The notes: generated from the letters alone by a model not told the origin. 64,000 nucleotides of DNA from Krasilnikoviella flava (GCF_900167525.1 NZ_FUZQ01000006.1:248001-312000); one strand, 5' to 3'. Numbered from the stretch's first letter, positions 42,363 to 50,426 are shown. Translations and numbers: made by a program.

Positions 42363-43061
42363 TCAGGACGTCGTCGGAGAGAGCCAGCGCGACGCCCACG
42401 CGTGCATCGCGATCGCGCCCGCGGCGCCCGCGTTGAGCGACCGCGTGGAGCCGTGCTGCGTGATGTGCAGGACGTCCGCGCAGGCCTCCTGCGCCTCCGG
42501 CGTCAAGCCTGTGGACTCCTGGCCGAACAGCAGCACGCAGCGGGCGGGCAGGTCGTAGGCCTCCAGCGGCACCGACCCGGGCACGTTGTCGATCCCGATC
42601 ACGGGGATGCCGGTGGCCGGGGTCTCGACCGGCTCGACCGCCGGTACCCCTGCCGCCCAGGCCACGAGCGCCGCCGCGTCCGGGTGGTGGTGGACGTGCA
42701 GGTAGCGGTCGGTGACCATCGCCCCGCGCCGGTTCCAGCGCCGCCGCCCCACGACGTGCACGCCCGCCGCGTTGAACGCGTTGGCCGTGCGCACCACGGA
42801 GCCGATGTTGAGGTCGTGCGCCCAGTTCTCGATGGCGACGTGCAGCTGTCGGCCGGCCGGGCGGCGGGCGTCGAGGTCGGCGACGACGGCCTCGACCGTC
42901 CGGTAGCGATAGCGGTCGACGACGTTGCGCCGGTCGCCGTGCGCCAGCAGCTCGGGGTCGTAGCGAGGGTCCGGTGCGCCGTCGGGCAGGCGCGGCCAGG
43001 CGGCCGGACCGCCCGGCCAGGGCCCGACGCCGACCTCGTCGCGTGCCTCGTCCCCGCTCAC
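42363..43061 (-). CDS. SpoU/TrmH-family RNA methyltransferase
   Basis: The 232-residue SPOUT enzyme should add a 2'-O-methyl group to rRNA or tRNA. Motif 1 is AIENWAHDLNIGSVVRTANA, motif 2 VLLFGQESTGLTPEAQEA and motif 3 QHGSTRSLNAGAAGAIAMHA, with the usual knot. GTG 43061 overlaps the preceding gene's stop (GTGA). Between motifs 1 and 2 the protein contains AVEPVETPATG, encoded by one arm of the dispersed repeat, so the element has entered a loop of this gene. Confidence 0.9.
   Translation of the reverse strand: MSGDEARDEVGVGPWPGGPAAWPRLPDGAPDPRYDPELLAHGDRRNVVDRYRYRTVEAVVADLDARRPAGRQLHVAIENWAHDLNIGSVVRTANAFNAAGVHVVGRRRWNRRGAMVTDRYLHVHHHPDAAALVAWAAGVPAVEPVETPATGIPVIGIDNVPGSVPLEAYDLPARCVLLFGQESTGLTPEAQEACADVLHITQHGSTRSLNAGAAGAIAMHAWASRWLSPTTS
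42621..42639. repeat. single arm of the dispersed repeat inside the SpoU gene
   Basis: GGTCTCGACCGGCTCGACC matches the right arm with one change. Read on the minus strand in frame it gives VEPVET. I see no second arm nearby. Confidence 0.65.
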
Positions 43062-43729
43062 TGCTCGGCCAGCCACTGGTCGTACGTGATCGTGCCGACC
43101 GCGGCGTCGGGTACCAGGTTGCGGCCGGCGCGGAAGAACTCGCCCAGCGCGCCCGGAAGCACCACCCCGACGGGCAGCCGGTGCGAGTCGTGCGACCGCC
43201 GCCACGCGCGCGCCGTGTCCCGCGCGGCGAGCACCTGCGGCCCGCCGACGGTCGCCGTCAGCGCGTCCGACGGCCCGGGGACCGGCACGACGCCGAGCGG
43301 GTCGACGCCCTCGGCCGCGTCCACGAGCGCGCGGGCGACGTCGCGCAGGTCGATCGTCTGGAAGCGGCAGCGGCGCGGGTAGGGCAGCAGCCCGAGCCGC
43401 GACCACGCGCCGAGCCGGCTGTCACGGCCGAAGAAGAGGTCGAGGAACTCGTGGAACTGTGTGGCCCGCGCGCCCGGCGTCATCCCGTTGCTCGTGTCGA
43501 CCACGGCGTGGGCGCCGTCGAAGGCCGCCGCGAGCGCGTCCGCGACCTGCGCCTCGTCGTCGGCCAGGAGGTCCGCGGCATGGTGCGCCACGCCGGCCGG
43601 GCTGGGTTCGAGGTCCCCGGGCCGGCGGCGCGAGACGACGCGCACCGCGTGCCCACGCGCCACCGCCTCGCGCACCACGGCGCGCCCCGCCTGACCGGTG
43701 CCGCCCACCACCGCGATCGTCGAGCCCAT
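43058..43729 (-). CDS. NmrA-like NAD(P)-binding protein with a shortened core
   Basis: The 223-residue protein begins with a Rossmann motif (STIAVVGGTGQAGRAVVREA) and has VVDTSNGMTP, ARATQFHEFLD, FQTIDLRDVARALVDAAEG and GPSDALTATVGGPQVLAARD, the landmarks of NmrA-like atypical SDR proteins. In that family about 60 residues with a YxxxK motif normally separate the DxSN strand from ATQFHEF; here they are nearly adjacent (residues about 79 and 90). The gene seems to have lost its core in frame and may be inactive. ATG 43729 is six bases from CAGGAT. Confidence 0.7.
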   Translation of the reverse strand: MGSTIAVVGGTGQAGRAVVREAVARGHAVRVVSRRRPGDLEPSPAGVAHHAADLLADDEAQVADALAAAFDGAHAVVDTSNGMTPGARATQFHEFLDLFFGRDSRLGAWSRLGLLPYPRRCRFQTIDLRDVARALVDAAEGVDPLGVVPVPGPSDALTATVGGPQVLAARDTARAWRRSHDSHRLPVGVVLPGALGEFFRAGRNLVPDAAVGTITYDQWLAEQ

Positions 43730-43781
43730 GCGCTCATCCTGGCGCACGCGGGGTGCCGGCCCGCGCACTAGGGTGAGCCGC

Positions 43782-44558
43782 GTGAGCGAACGACGGATCG
43801 AGAGCTGGCTGACCGACATGGACGGCGTCCTCGTGCACGAGGGGCAGGCCATCCCCGGGGCACCGGAGTTCATCCGCGCCCTGCGCGACGCGGAACGCCC
43901 GTTCCTCGTCCTCACGAACAACTCGATCTTCACGCCGCGCGACCTGCGCGCCCGCCTCGCGACGTCCGGCATCGACGTGCCGGAGGAGGCGATCTGGACG
44001 TCCGCTCTCGCGACCGGGCAGTTCCTCGCCGACCAGATCCCCCACGGCTCGGCCTACGTGATCGGCGAGGCCGGCCTCACGACCGCGCTCTACGAGGCGG
44101 GATACACGCTCACCGAGTCGAACCCGGACTACGTGGTGCTCGGCGAGACCCGCACCTACTCGTTCACCGCCATCACCAAGGCGATCCGGCTCGTGCGCGA
44201 CGGCGCCCGGTTCATCGCCACCAACCCGGACACCACCGGCCCGTCCGCCGAGGGGCCGCTCCCCGCGACGGGCGCCGTCGCCGCGATGATCCAGGCCGCG
44301 ACCGGCCGCTCCCCGTACTACGTGGGCAAGCCGAACCCGATGATGTTCCGCTCCGCGCTCAACCGGATCGACGCCCACTCCGAGGTGACGGCGATGATCG
44401 GCGACCGCATGGACACCGACGTGGTCGCCGGCATCGAGGCCGGGCTGGAGACGTTCCTCGTCATGACCGGCTCCACCACCGCCGCCGAGGTGGACACGTA
44501 CCCGTTCCGCCCGTCGCACGTGGTCGACTCGATCGCGGACCTCGTCGGCCGGGTATGA
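43782..44558 (+). CDS. HAD-IIA family sugar/nucleotide phosphatase (NagD-like)
   Basis: The 258-residue protein has motif I WLTDMDGVLVHEG, motif II FLVLTNNSIFTPRDLR, a cap with DYVVLGETRTYSF, the lysine in YYVGKPNPMMFRSAL and motif IV MIGDRMDTDVVAGIEAG. It is of the NagD/NagD-like group that hydrolyses nucleoside or sugar phosphates. GTG 43782 follows TAGGGT by seven bases (leaderless style). It overlaps the next gene by ATGA. Confidence 0.9.
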   Translation: MSERRIESWLTDMDGVLVHEGQAIPGAPEFIRALRDAERPFLVLTNNSIFTPRDLRARLATSGIDVPEEAIWTSALATGQFLADQIPHGSAYVIGEAGLTTALYEAGYTLTESNPDYVVLGETRTYSFTAITKAIRLVRDGARFIATNPDTTGPSAEGPLPATGAVAAMIQAATGRSPYYVGKPNPMMFRSALNRIDAHSEVTAMIGDRMDTDVVAGIEAGLETFLVMTGSTTAAEVDTYPFRPSHVVDSIADLVGRV

Positions 44559-44800
44559 CGCGCCGGGAGCGCCGTCTCATGTGGACGGCGATCATCGTCG
44601 GTGCAGTCCTGGTGGTCCTCGGGGTGTACCAGGCGTCCACCTGGAGCTTCGCGTTCGGCTGGTTCGCCTATGCGCCGCTGTCCGACACGACGTTCCATCC
44701 CCGCATACCGAACTTCTGGGTCCCGCCCGCCCTGATCGGCGTCGGCGCGACGCTCGTCGGCCTGGGCGGCGGGTTCCTGCTCGGCCGCCGCCGAGGCTGA
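44555..44800 (+). CDS. small two-helix membrane protein
   Basis: The 81-residue protein of unknown function has two transmembrane helices (MWTAIIVGAVLVVLGVYQAS, then PALIGVGATLVGLGGGFLLG) joined by an aromatic loop (WFAYAPLSDTTFHPRIPNFW), with basic residues at both ends. The loop would lie outside the membrane. The start overlaps the HAD gene stop, so it is coupled to it. Confidence 0.72.
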   Translation: MTRRERRLMWTAIIVGAVLVVLGVYQASTWSFAFGWFAYAPLSDTTFHPRIPNFWVPPALIGVGATLVGLGGGFLLGRRRG

Positions 44801-44812
44801 CCCGCCGCCTGC

Positions 44813-45610
44813 TCAGCGCGGCGCGAACGCCGCGGCCCGCGCGACGAGGCGGGCGACGTCGTCGGCGACGTCCAGGTCCTGGTGACCCTTGCGCCACCAC
44901 AGCAGCGTGTCGCCGTCGAGCCGTAACCGGCCGCCGCGCAGCGCCTCCGTGCCCTGCCGGGCCAGGTCCGCGCCGCACCCGTCGCCGAGCCACGCGCGGG
45001 CGGTGCGCTCGCTCTCGGTGGTCACGCGGAACGCGCGATCGAAGTCCGCGACCCCGACCTCGACGTCGCCCCGCAGCGCGTCGGCGACGCCCGCGACCGC
45101 CACCTCCACCTGCCCGTGACGGTGGTCGAGGCGCGTGAGGACGACGTGGAACGGGTCGGACAGCGTCGCCGGGCCGGACTCCCGGGCCCCCGTCTCCGTG
45201 ACCGTGCCGGCGGAGCGGTACTGCACGCCCAGCTCGAGCGACCACACGTCGCGCCCGTCCACCCGCGTGCGCAGCACCTCGCCGAACGTGTGCCCGACGG
45301 CGCTCTCGAACGGCTTGCGCTTCGGGAACGACCGCGCGTCCCGCGGCGCCTCGGGGTTCCCGGCGCCGCCGTACGCCGTCCACTGCCCGGCCGCGACGAG
45401 CCGGTCGACGTCCTCGCCCCGCTGCACGACGAAGCGGCGCTGGGCCCGGACGAAGCCCAGCCCGCCGACGACGGCGGCCACGGGCACGAGCACGTACACG
45501 ACCCACAGGTCGATCACCCCGAAGCCCGCCAGCAGTGCCGCCGCGACCACGAACGCCATCGGGACGGCCAGGATCGCGAGGCTCGGCCGCGGCGCGGCCG
45601 GGCGGCTCAC
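44813..45610 (-). CDS. uncharacterised membrane-anchored protein
   Basis: I do not recognise a family. The 265-residue protein has two adjacent transmembrane helices near the N-terminus (LAILAVPMAFVVAAALLAGF and LWVVYVLVPVAAVVGGLGFV) and a soluble cytoplasmic domain of about 200 residues, which contains FPKRKPFESAVGHTFGEVL and LLWWRKGHQDLDVADDVARL. The latter end resembles DUF3137-like membrane-linked proteins weakly. The GTG overlaps the pyrE stop (GTGA), so it is translated with pyrE. Confidence 0.65.
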   Translation of the reverse strand: MSRPAAPRPSLAILAVPMAFVVAAALLAGFGVIDLWVVYVLVPVAAVVGGLGFVRAQRRFVVQRGEDVDRLVAAGQWTAYGGAGNPEAPRDARSFPKRKPFESAVGHTFGEVLRTRVDGRDVWSLELGVQYRSAGTVTETGARESGPATLSDPFHVVLTRLDHRHGQVEVAVAGVADALRGDVEVGVADFDRAFRVTTESERTARAWLGDGCGADLARQGTEALRGGRLRLDGDTLLWWRKGHQDLDVADDVARLVARAAAFAPR

Positions 45611-46191
45611 GCCAGGCCCAGGTCCGCCAGGTCGTAGAGGTAGTGATAGGGCACGCCGAGCGCCTCGATCTTCTCGCCCGCACCGGTGGCGCGGTCGACG
45701 ATCGTGGCGCAGCCGACCACCTCGGCCCCGGCGGCGCGCAGCGCCTCGATGGCAGTGATCGGCGACCCGCCGGTCGTCGTCGTGTCCTCGAGGACGACCA
45801 CCTTGCGGCCCGCGACCTCCGGGCCCTCGATCTGGCGCTGCATGCCGTGCGTCTTCGCGGACTTGCGGACGACGAACGCGTCGAGGTCCTGGCCCCGCGA
45901 CGCCGCGGCGTGCAGGAGGGCGTCGGCGATGGGGTCCGCGCCGAGCGTCAGCCCGCCGACGGCGTCCACCTCTGCGGTGCCCAGGCCGACCTCCTCGAGG
46001 TGGTCGAGCAGCACGTGGCCCACCAGAGGGGCCGCGCGGTGGTGCAGCGTGATACGGCGCAGGTCGACGTAGTAGTCGGCCTCCTTGCCGGAGGACAGCG
46101 TCACCTTGCCGTGCACGACGGCGAGCTCGGTGATCAGGTCCCGGAGCTGCTCGCGGGGCGTCGGGCCGAAGGCGGGGTCGGTGGTCGTCAC
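45607..46191 (-). CDS. pyrE: orotate phosphoribosyltransferase PyrE
   Basis: The 194-residue enzyme makes OMP from orotate and PRPP in pyrimidine synthesis. It shows GKVTLSSGKEADYYVDLRRI, AVGGLTLGADPIADALLHA, FVVRKSAKTHGMQRQIEG and the PRPP loop KVVVLEDTTTTGGSPITAIE. I choose GTG 46191 because TACCCT lies seven bases upstream on the minus strand; GTG 46197 would add two residues. No other pyr genes are near. Confidence 0.94.
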   Translation of the reverse strand: MTTTDPAFGPTPREQLRDLITELAVVHGKVTLSSGKEADYYVDLRRITLHHRAAPLVGHVLLDHLEEVGLGTAEVDAVGGLTLGADPIADALLHAAASRGQDLDAFVVRKSAKTHGMQRQIEGPEVAGRKVVVLEDTTTTGGSPITAIEALRAAGAEVVGCATIVDRATGAGEKIEALGVPYHYLYDLADLGLA

Positions 46192-46234
46192 GGGCACCAG
46201 GGTACGGGGCGCGACCCGCCGGGACGACGGTCCG

Positions 46235-47008
46235 TCAGCGGTACTTGCCGACCGCCCGGACCGCGAAGCGGGGGGCGAGCCGCAGCAGCGCCGACGCCGC
46301 CTTGTACCGGACGGACGGGGTGGAGATGACGACCCCCCGGCGCACCTCCGCGAGCGCCTCGGCGACGACGGTCGGGGCGTCCAGCCAGCCGATCTCCGGG
46401 ACGCTGGTCATGTCGACGCCCGCCCGGTCGTGGAACTCGGTGTGCACGAACCCGGGGCAGAGCACGGTGGCGGTGACGCCCGTGCCCCGGAGCTCGACGG
46501 CCAGACCCTCGGTGAACGACCGCACGTACGCCTTCGCCGCGGCGTACGTGCCGCCCGCCGTGAGCGCGGCGACCGACGCCACGTTGAGGATCGCGCCACG
46601 CCCGCGGGAGGTCATCTGTCCCGCGGCGGCGTGGGAGAGCACGAGCACCGCGCGCACCATGACGTCCAGGGCCGACAGCTCGACGGCGAGCTCCCCGCGC
46701 ACGAACGACTGCGCGGTGGCGAAGCCGGCGTTGTTGACGAGCAGGCCCACGGGGCGCCGGTCGTCGCCGGCCTCCTCGCCCGTGACGGCGAGCCGGGCGG
46801 CGACGCGCTCCAGCTCCGCGGGGACGGACAGGTCCGCAGGCAGCACCTCCACCCGGACGCCGGCCGCCGCGCGCACCTGCGCGGCGAGCTGCTCCAGGCG
46901 GTCGGCGTCGCGCGCGACGACGACCACGTCGTGTCGCGCGGTGGCGAGCTGCCAGACGAACTCCAGGCCGAGGCCGGCGGTGGCGCCGGTGACGAGCGCG
47001 GTACCCAT
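46235..47008 (-). CDS. short-chain dehydrogenase/reductase
   Basis: The 257-residue classical SDR has TALVTGATAGLGLEFVWQLA (TGxxxGxG), VGLLVNNAGFATAQSFV (NNAG), the catalytic Ser in AILNVASVAALTAG and YAAAKAYVRS (YxxxK). LCPGFVHTEFHDRAG follows. The C-terminal half resembles the long-chain-acyl or DltE-like SDR group. It should reduce a carbonyl or oxidise an alcohol with NAD(P); the substrate is unknown. TAGGCT is six bases before the ATG (leaderless style). Confidence 0.92.
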   Translation of the reverse strand: MGTALVTGATAGLGLEFVWQLATARHDVVVVARDADRLEQLAAQVRAAAGVRVEVLPADLSVPAELERVAARLAVTGEEAGDDRRPVGLLVNNAGFATAQSFVRGELAVELSALDVMVRAVLVLSHAAAGQMTSRGRGAILNVASVAALTAGGTYAAAKAYVRSFTEGLAVELRGTGVTATVLCPGFVHTEFHDRAGVDMTSVPEIGWLDAPTVVAEALAEVRRGVVISTPSVRYKAASALLRLAPRFAVRAVGKYR

Positions 47009-47070
47009 GGGGGCAGCCTAGAGCGTCCGGAGGACGGCCCGGCCGCCGTCGGCCCTCGGCGCGCCCGGGC

Positions 47071-47101
47071 TTGACCCTCACGCGACGTCAGGCTCCAGGC
47101 T
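47071..47101 (+). promoter_or_regulatory. MerR-type promoter of the VOC gene
   Basis: TTGACC (47071-47076) and CAGGCT (47096-47101) have a 19-base spacer. Within it CCTCACG (47076-47082) and CGTCAGG (47086-47092) form a dyad (6 of 7 positions). The -10 ends six bases before the ATG. The layout is that of a target of a MerR-family activator such as the TipA-like protein encoded next. Confidence 0.65.
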
Positions 47102-47107
47102 GGCCGC

Positions 47108-47641
47108 ATGACCGACGACACCTTTCCCGCGTTCAGCATCAGCCCCGTCCCGCAGCCCGGCGCCGGCGTGCAGCCGCCCGAGCTGTTCCGCGGCATCTAC
47201 GGCATGCCGATGTTCGTCAACGTCCCGACCGACGACCTCGAGGCCTCCACCGACTTCTGGGTGAACGGCCTCGGCTTCTTCGAGTTCTTCGCCGCCCCGG
47301 GCACCGTGGTGCACCTGCGCCGGTGGGCGTTCCAGGACGTGCTGCTCGTGCCTGCAGAGCCCGCCGCGGGGGCCGGCCCGCTGAGCGTGAGCTTCTCGTG
47401 CGTGCAGGGCGAGATCGAGGCGATCGCGGCGGCCTGCGAGCGCGTGGCCCCCGGCTCGACCACCGGCCCGCGGGTGCAGCCGTGGGGCACGCTCGACCTG
47501 GAGGTCGTGACACCCGAGCGGACGCGCGTCGTCATGACCGCGGCACGGCCGTGGGACCCGACCAGCCCGGAGGCCCAGCACGTCCGCGACGAGCTGGGCT
47601 TCGGCGCCGAGGGCGCGCCCGGCAGCCCGACAGCGCGGTGA
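47108..47641 (+). CDS. VOC-superfamily protein
   Basis: The 177-residue protein has a 30-residue polar N-terminus, then a VOC fold: GMPMFVNVPTDDLEASTDFW, VNGLGFFEFF, GTVVHLRRWAFQDVLLVP, PLSVSFSC and WGTLDLEVVTPERTRVVMT. Position-wise it resembles bleomycin/fosfomycin-binding type VOC proteins, but the metal ligands are not clear. Its promoter has MerR-type spacing and the next gene encodes a TipA-like regulator, so a drug-binding or detoxifying role is plausible (inference). Confidence 0.8.
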   Translation: MTDDTFPAFSISPVPQPGAGVQPPELFRGIYGMPMFVNVPTDDLEASTDFWVNGLGFFEFFAAPGTVVHLRRWAFQDVLLVPAEPAAGAGPLSVSFSCVQGEIEAIAAACERVAPGSTTGPRVQPWGTLDLEVVTPERTRVVMTAARPWDPTSPEAQHVRDELGFGAEGAPGSPTAR

Positions 47642-47694
47642 CGTCGCGACTCCTCGTCGTCCCGCGCCAGGACGAGAAGGAACCGCGACGTCAC
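47638..47694 (+). terminator. hairpin between the VOC and TipA-like genes
   Basis: GTGACGTCGCG (47638-47648) pairs exactly with CGCGACGTCAC (47684-47694). TCCT/AGGA and TCGTCC/GGACGA pairs extend the stem inward. The VOC stop codon (47639-47641) lies in the left arm. It separates two genes on the same strand. Confidence 0.65.
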
Positions 47695-47712
47695 CGGGGC
47701 AGACTGGGCGCC

Positions 47713-48525
47713 ATGGCTTCCCGACCCGTACCCGCGCCCGACGCCGACGGCCTCACCGTCGGAGCCACGGCGCGGGCCGCGGGCATCACCGTCCGCACCC
47801 TGCACCACTGGGACGCGGTGGGGCTGGTCCGCCCGTCGGCGCGCACGCCCGCGGGCTACCGCGTGTACACGGCGTCGGACCTCGCCCGCGTGCACCGCGT
47901 GGCCCTCTACCGCGAGCTCGACGTGCCGCTCGAGGAGATCCGCGCGCTGCTCGACGCCCCCGAGGGCGCGGACGCCTCCCTCCGCCGCCAGCGCGACCTG
48001 GTGCGCGAGCGGCAGCGCCGGCTGGGGCACGCGGCCGACGCCCTTGACCGGCTGGTCGAGGCCCGCGAACGCGGCGTCCTGCTGCCCCCCGAGGAGCAGG
48101 TCGCCCTGTTCGGCGACCGCTGGCAGCCGACCTGGGCCGCCGGGGCCCGCGAGCGGTGGGGCGACACCGACCAGTGGGCCCAGTTCGCCGAGCGGGCGGC
48201 CGAGCGCACCCCCGAGCAGTGGCAGGCCGTCGCGACGGAAGCCGAGGCCGTCCTCGCCGCGCTCGCCGACGCGATGGGCCGCGGCGTACGCCCGGGCAGC
48301 GACGAGGCGGACACGCTCGCCGAGCGGCACCGGGCGTCGCTCGGCGCGTACTTCGACGTCACGCACGCGATGCACGTCGTCATCGCGCGGATGTACGCGT
48401 CCGAAGCCGACTTCGCCGCCAACCACGACGCCTACCGGCCCGGCCTGACCGCGTGGCTGCGGGAGGTCGTCGACGCGAACGCCCGCGCGCACGGCGTCGA
48501 CCCGGCCACCGCCACCTGGGAGTGA
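47713..48525 (+). CDS. MerR-family regulator with TipAS drug-sensing domain
   Basis: The 270-residue protein has a MerR DNA-binding domain (LTVGATARAAGITVRTLHHW, DAVGLVRPSARTPAGYRVY), a coiled dimer helix (about 85-120) and a C-terminal TipAS domain (FGDRWQPTWAAGARERWGDT, WAQFAERAAERTPEQWQAVA, LGAYFDVTHAMHVVIARMYA, DFAANHDAYRPGLTAWLREV). TipAS domains capture thiopeptides or other hydrophobic drugs. ATG 47713 is seven bases from CAGACT. It probably activates the VOC promoter just upstream. Confidence 0.9.
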   Translation: MASRPVPAPDADGLTVGATARAAGITVRTLHHWDAVGLVRPSARTPAGYRVYTASDLARVHRVALYRELDVPLEEIRALLDAPEGADASLRRQRDLVRERQRRLGHAADALDRLVEARERGVLLPPEEQVALFGDRWQPTWAAGARERWGDTDQWAQFAERAAERTPEQWQAVATEAEAVLAALADAMGRGVRPGSDEADTLAERHRASLGAYFDVTHAMHVVIARMYASEADFAANHDAYRPGLTAWLREVVDANARAHGVDPATATWE

Positions 48526-48570
48526 CGACGCCCCGCCGTCCCGACCGGGTCCGCAGGTAGCCTGTCGCCC

Positions 48571-49455
48571 GTGCGTCTCGCCACCTGGAACGTCAACTCC
48601 GTCCGTGCCCGCGTCGACCGGGTGATCGCCTTCCTGGAGCGGTCCCAGACCGACGTCCTCGCGATCCAGGAGACCAAGTGCCGCGACGAGCAGTTCCCCG
48701 TCGCGGCGTTCGAGGCCGCGGGTTACGAGGTGGCGCACGTCGGGCACTCCGCGTGGAACGGCGTCGCGATCGCGTCGCGGGTCGGGATCGCGGACGTGGA
48801 GACGTCGTTCCCCGGCCAGCCCGGCTTCGCCAAGCCGGCCGCTCCGGCGCCCGCCGACGACGCGCCCGCCGAAGCCCCCGACGCGTCCCCCGACGAGGCA
48901 CCGGCCACCCTGCTGGAGGTGCCGCCGCCCGTCGAGGCTCGGGCGCTCGGCGCCACCTGCGCCGGCGTGCGGGTCTGGTCGCTGTACGTGCCGCACGGTC
49001 GCGCCGTCGACGACCCGCACTACGCCTACAAGCTCGCCTGGCTGGGCGCGCTGCACGACGCCGCGGCCGGCTGGCTCGACGACGACCCGCGCACGCAGGT
49101 CGCGCTCGTCGGGGACTGGAACGTCATCCCCCTCGACACGGACGTCTACGACCCGGCCGCGTTCGCCGGGCACACGCACGTCACCCCGGCGGAGCGGCAG
49201 GCGTTCACCGCGTTCGCCACCGCCGGGTACACGGAGGTGACTCGCGAGCACCTGCCCGCCGAGCACACCTACACGTACTGGGACTACCAGCAGCTCGCGT
49301 TCCCGCGGAACAAGGGCCTGCGCATCGACTTCGCGTACACCTCCCCCGCGGTGCGCGAGCGCATCACCGGCGTCGTCATCGACCGCGACGAGCGCAAGGG
49401 CAAAGGCGCCAGCGACCACGTCCCGGTCATCCTCGACCTCGCCGACCCGGCCTGA
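48571..49455 (+). CDS. xth: exodeoxyribonuclease III
   Basis: The 294-residue Mg-dependent nuclease cuts at abasic sites and trims 3' ends in base-excision repair. It shows RLATWNVNSVRARVDRV, LAIQETKCRDEQFP, SLYVPHGRAVDDPHYAYKL, VALVGDWNVIP, LRIDFAYTSP and SDHVPVILDL. After GQPGFAKP there is an Ala/Pro/Asp-rich insert of about 30 residues before EARALGATC that most relatives lack or keep short. GTG 48571 is seven bases from TAGCCT. Confidence 0.95.
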   Translation: MRLATWNVNSVRARVDRVIAFLERSQTDVLAIQETKCRDEQFPVAAFEAAGYEVAHVGHSAWNGVAIASRVGIADVETSFPGQPGFAKPAAPAPADDAPAEAPDASPDEAPATLLEVPPPVEARALGATCAGVRVWSLYVPHGRAVDDPHYAYKLAWLGALHDAAAGWLDDDPRTQVALVGDWNVIPLDTDVYDPAAFAGHTHVTPAERQAFTAFATAGYTEVTREHLPAEHTYTYWDYQQLAFPRNKGLRIDFAYTSPAVRERITGVVIDRDERKGKGASDHVPVILDLADPA

Positions 49456-49475
49456 CGGCGGGCGAGGAGCACGTC

Positions 49476-50213
49476 GTGACCACCGAGCCGAACGGCAGCG
49501 ACCACCCCGCCACGCCCCCGGGCACCGACCCGGCACGACCCGAGCCGGCACGACCCGAGCCGGCCACGGCACCGCCGTCGGAGCCCGTCTTCGCGGCGCC
49601 CACGCCGCGGGGCGCGCTGCCCGCCGAGGGCCTGGCCGACCTGGGGCTGCCCGGCACGGCGCCGCCGCCCGAGGGGCCGGCTCGCCCGGGCGGTGCCGGG
49701 ACGGGCGCTCGCCCGACGGGCGCGGACCGTGCCCGCTCGCGGCGTCTCGCGGTCCGCACGGGCGTGGGGATCATCGCCGTCGCCGTCGTCGGCGGCGCGG
49801 TCGCGCTCGGGGTCACGGCGGCGCGCGACCGGGCCCGCACCCCCGTCCCGGCCGCGGTGCCCGGCCCGCAGGAGGTGAACGCGGTCCAGCTCGTGCTGGG
49901 CTCCTGCCTGCGCGACCTGCCGGCGGGCGACGTCGGCCGGGTGACGGTCGTGCCGTGCGACGACGAGCACGCGGCCCAGGTGGTGGGCCGCACCGACTCC
50001 GCCGCCGGCGCCGTCTGGCCCGGCCAGGACGCGCTGGTCCGCACGGTGTCCGCCACCTGCGGGCCGGAGCTGCTGGGCGCCGCGAGCCGCGATGCCGAGG
50101 GCGTGACCTTCGTCGTCCTGACCCCGTCCGAGGCCGGCTGGGAGTCCGGCGACCGCACCGGGCTGTGCCTCGCGACGACGGTCTCCCCCGGGTCGGTCGA
50201 CCTGCTGCGCTGA
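49476..50213 (+). CDS. Pro-rich membrane protein with septum-formation-like domain
   Basis: The 245-residue protein has a disordered Pro/Ala-rich N-terminus (about 1-88, with a tandem ARPEP repeat), one transmembrane helix (TGVGIIAVAVVGGAVALGV) and an extracytoplasmic domain: VLGSCLRDLPAGDVGRVTVV, PCDDEHAAQVVG, WPGQDALVRTVSATCGPEL and GLCLATTV. The four cysteines and the DDEHAAQVVG stretch match the septum-formation domain also seen in the 29201 gene. GTG 49476 is set by GAGGAG six bases upstream. Confidence 0.75.
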   Translation: MTTEPNGSDHPATPPGTDPARPEPARPEPATAPPSEPVFAAPTPRGALPAEGLADLGLPGTAPPPEGPARPGGAGTGARPTGADRARSRRLAVRTGVGIIAVAVVGGAVALGVTAARDRARTPVPAAVPGPQEVNAVQLVLGSCLRDLPAGDVGRVTVVPCDDEHAAQVVGRTDSAAGAVWPGQDALVRTVSATCGPELLGAASRDAEGVTFVVLTPSEAGWESGDRTGLCLATTVSPGSVDLLR

Positions 50214-50272
50214 TCGGCTCGCGGCCCGACGCAGGGCACGGCCGCCGGATCCACCCACGGGTGGATTCCTAC

Positions 50273-50288
50273 AGTGACCTTCGTCACA
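50273..50288 (+). promoter_or_regulatory. Crp/GlxR-type binding site
   Basis: AGTGACCTTCGTCACA fits the cAMP-receptor consensus GTGA-N6-TCAC with flanking A and A. It lies about 110 bases upstream of the -35 of the riboswitch promoter. Crp/GlxR proteins control cell-wall hydrolase genes in other actinobacteria. Confidence 0.6.
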
Positions 50289-50396
50289 TTCGGTATCACG
50301 CGAGCACGCCCGGTTCGGACTGGGATGCCCCGACTCGTCCAGCACCGACGCACCCCGACGGTTGCTCGGCCGACACGCCGTCGTCGTTATCTCAGC

Positions 50397-50426
50397 GTGA
50401 CCTGCGGGGCTCGCGAGGGTTAGCGT
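50397..50426 (+). promoter_or_regulatory. candidate promoter of the riboswitch-controlled gene
   Basis: GTGACC (50397-50402) and TAGCGT (50421-50426) are spaced by 18 bases and stand about 70 bases before the conserved riboswitch core. The region 50214-50396 holds no gene; it has the Crp-type site and a small inverted repeat (ATCCACCC at 50249, GGGTGGAT at 50259). Confidence 0.5.

Noticed and set aside
50249-50266. A terminator at the small inverted repeat ATCCACCC/GGGTGGAT
   Set aside because: The arms are almost adjacent, leaving too small a loop, and there is no run of T; it may still be an operator, but evidence is lacking.
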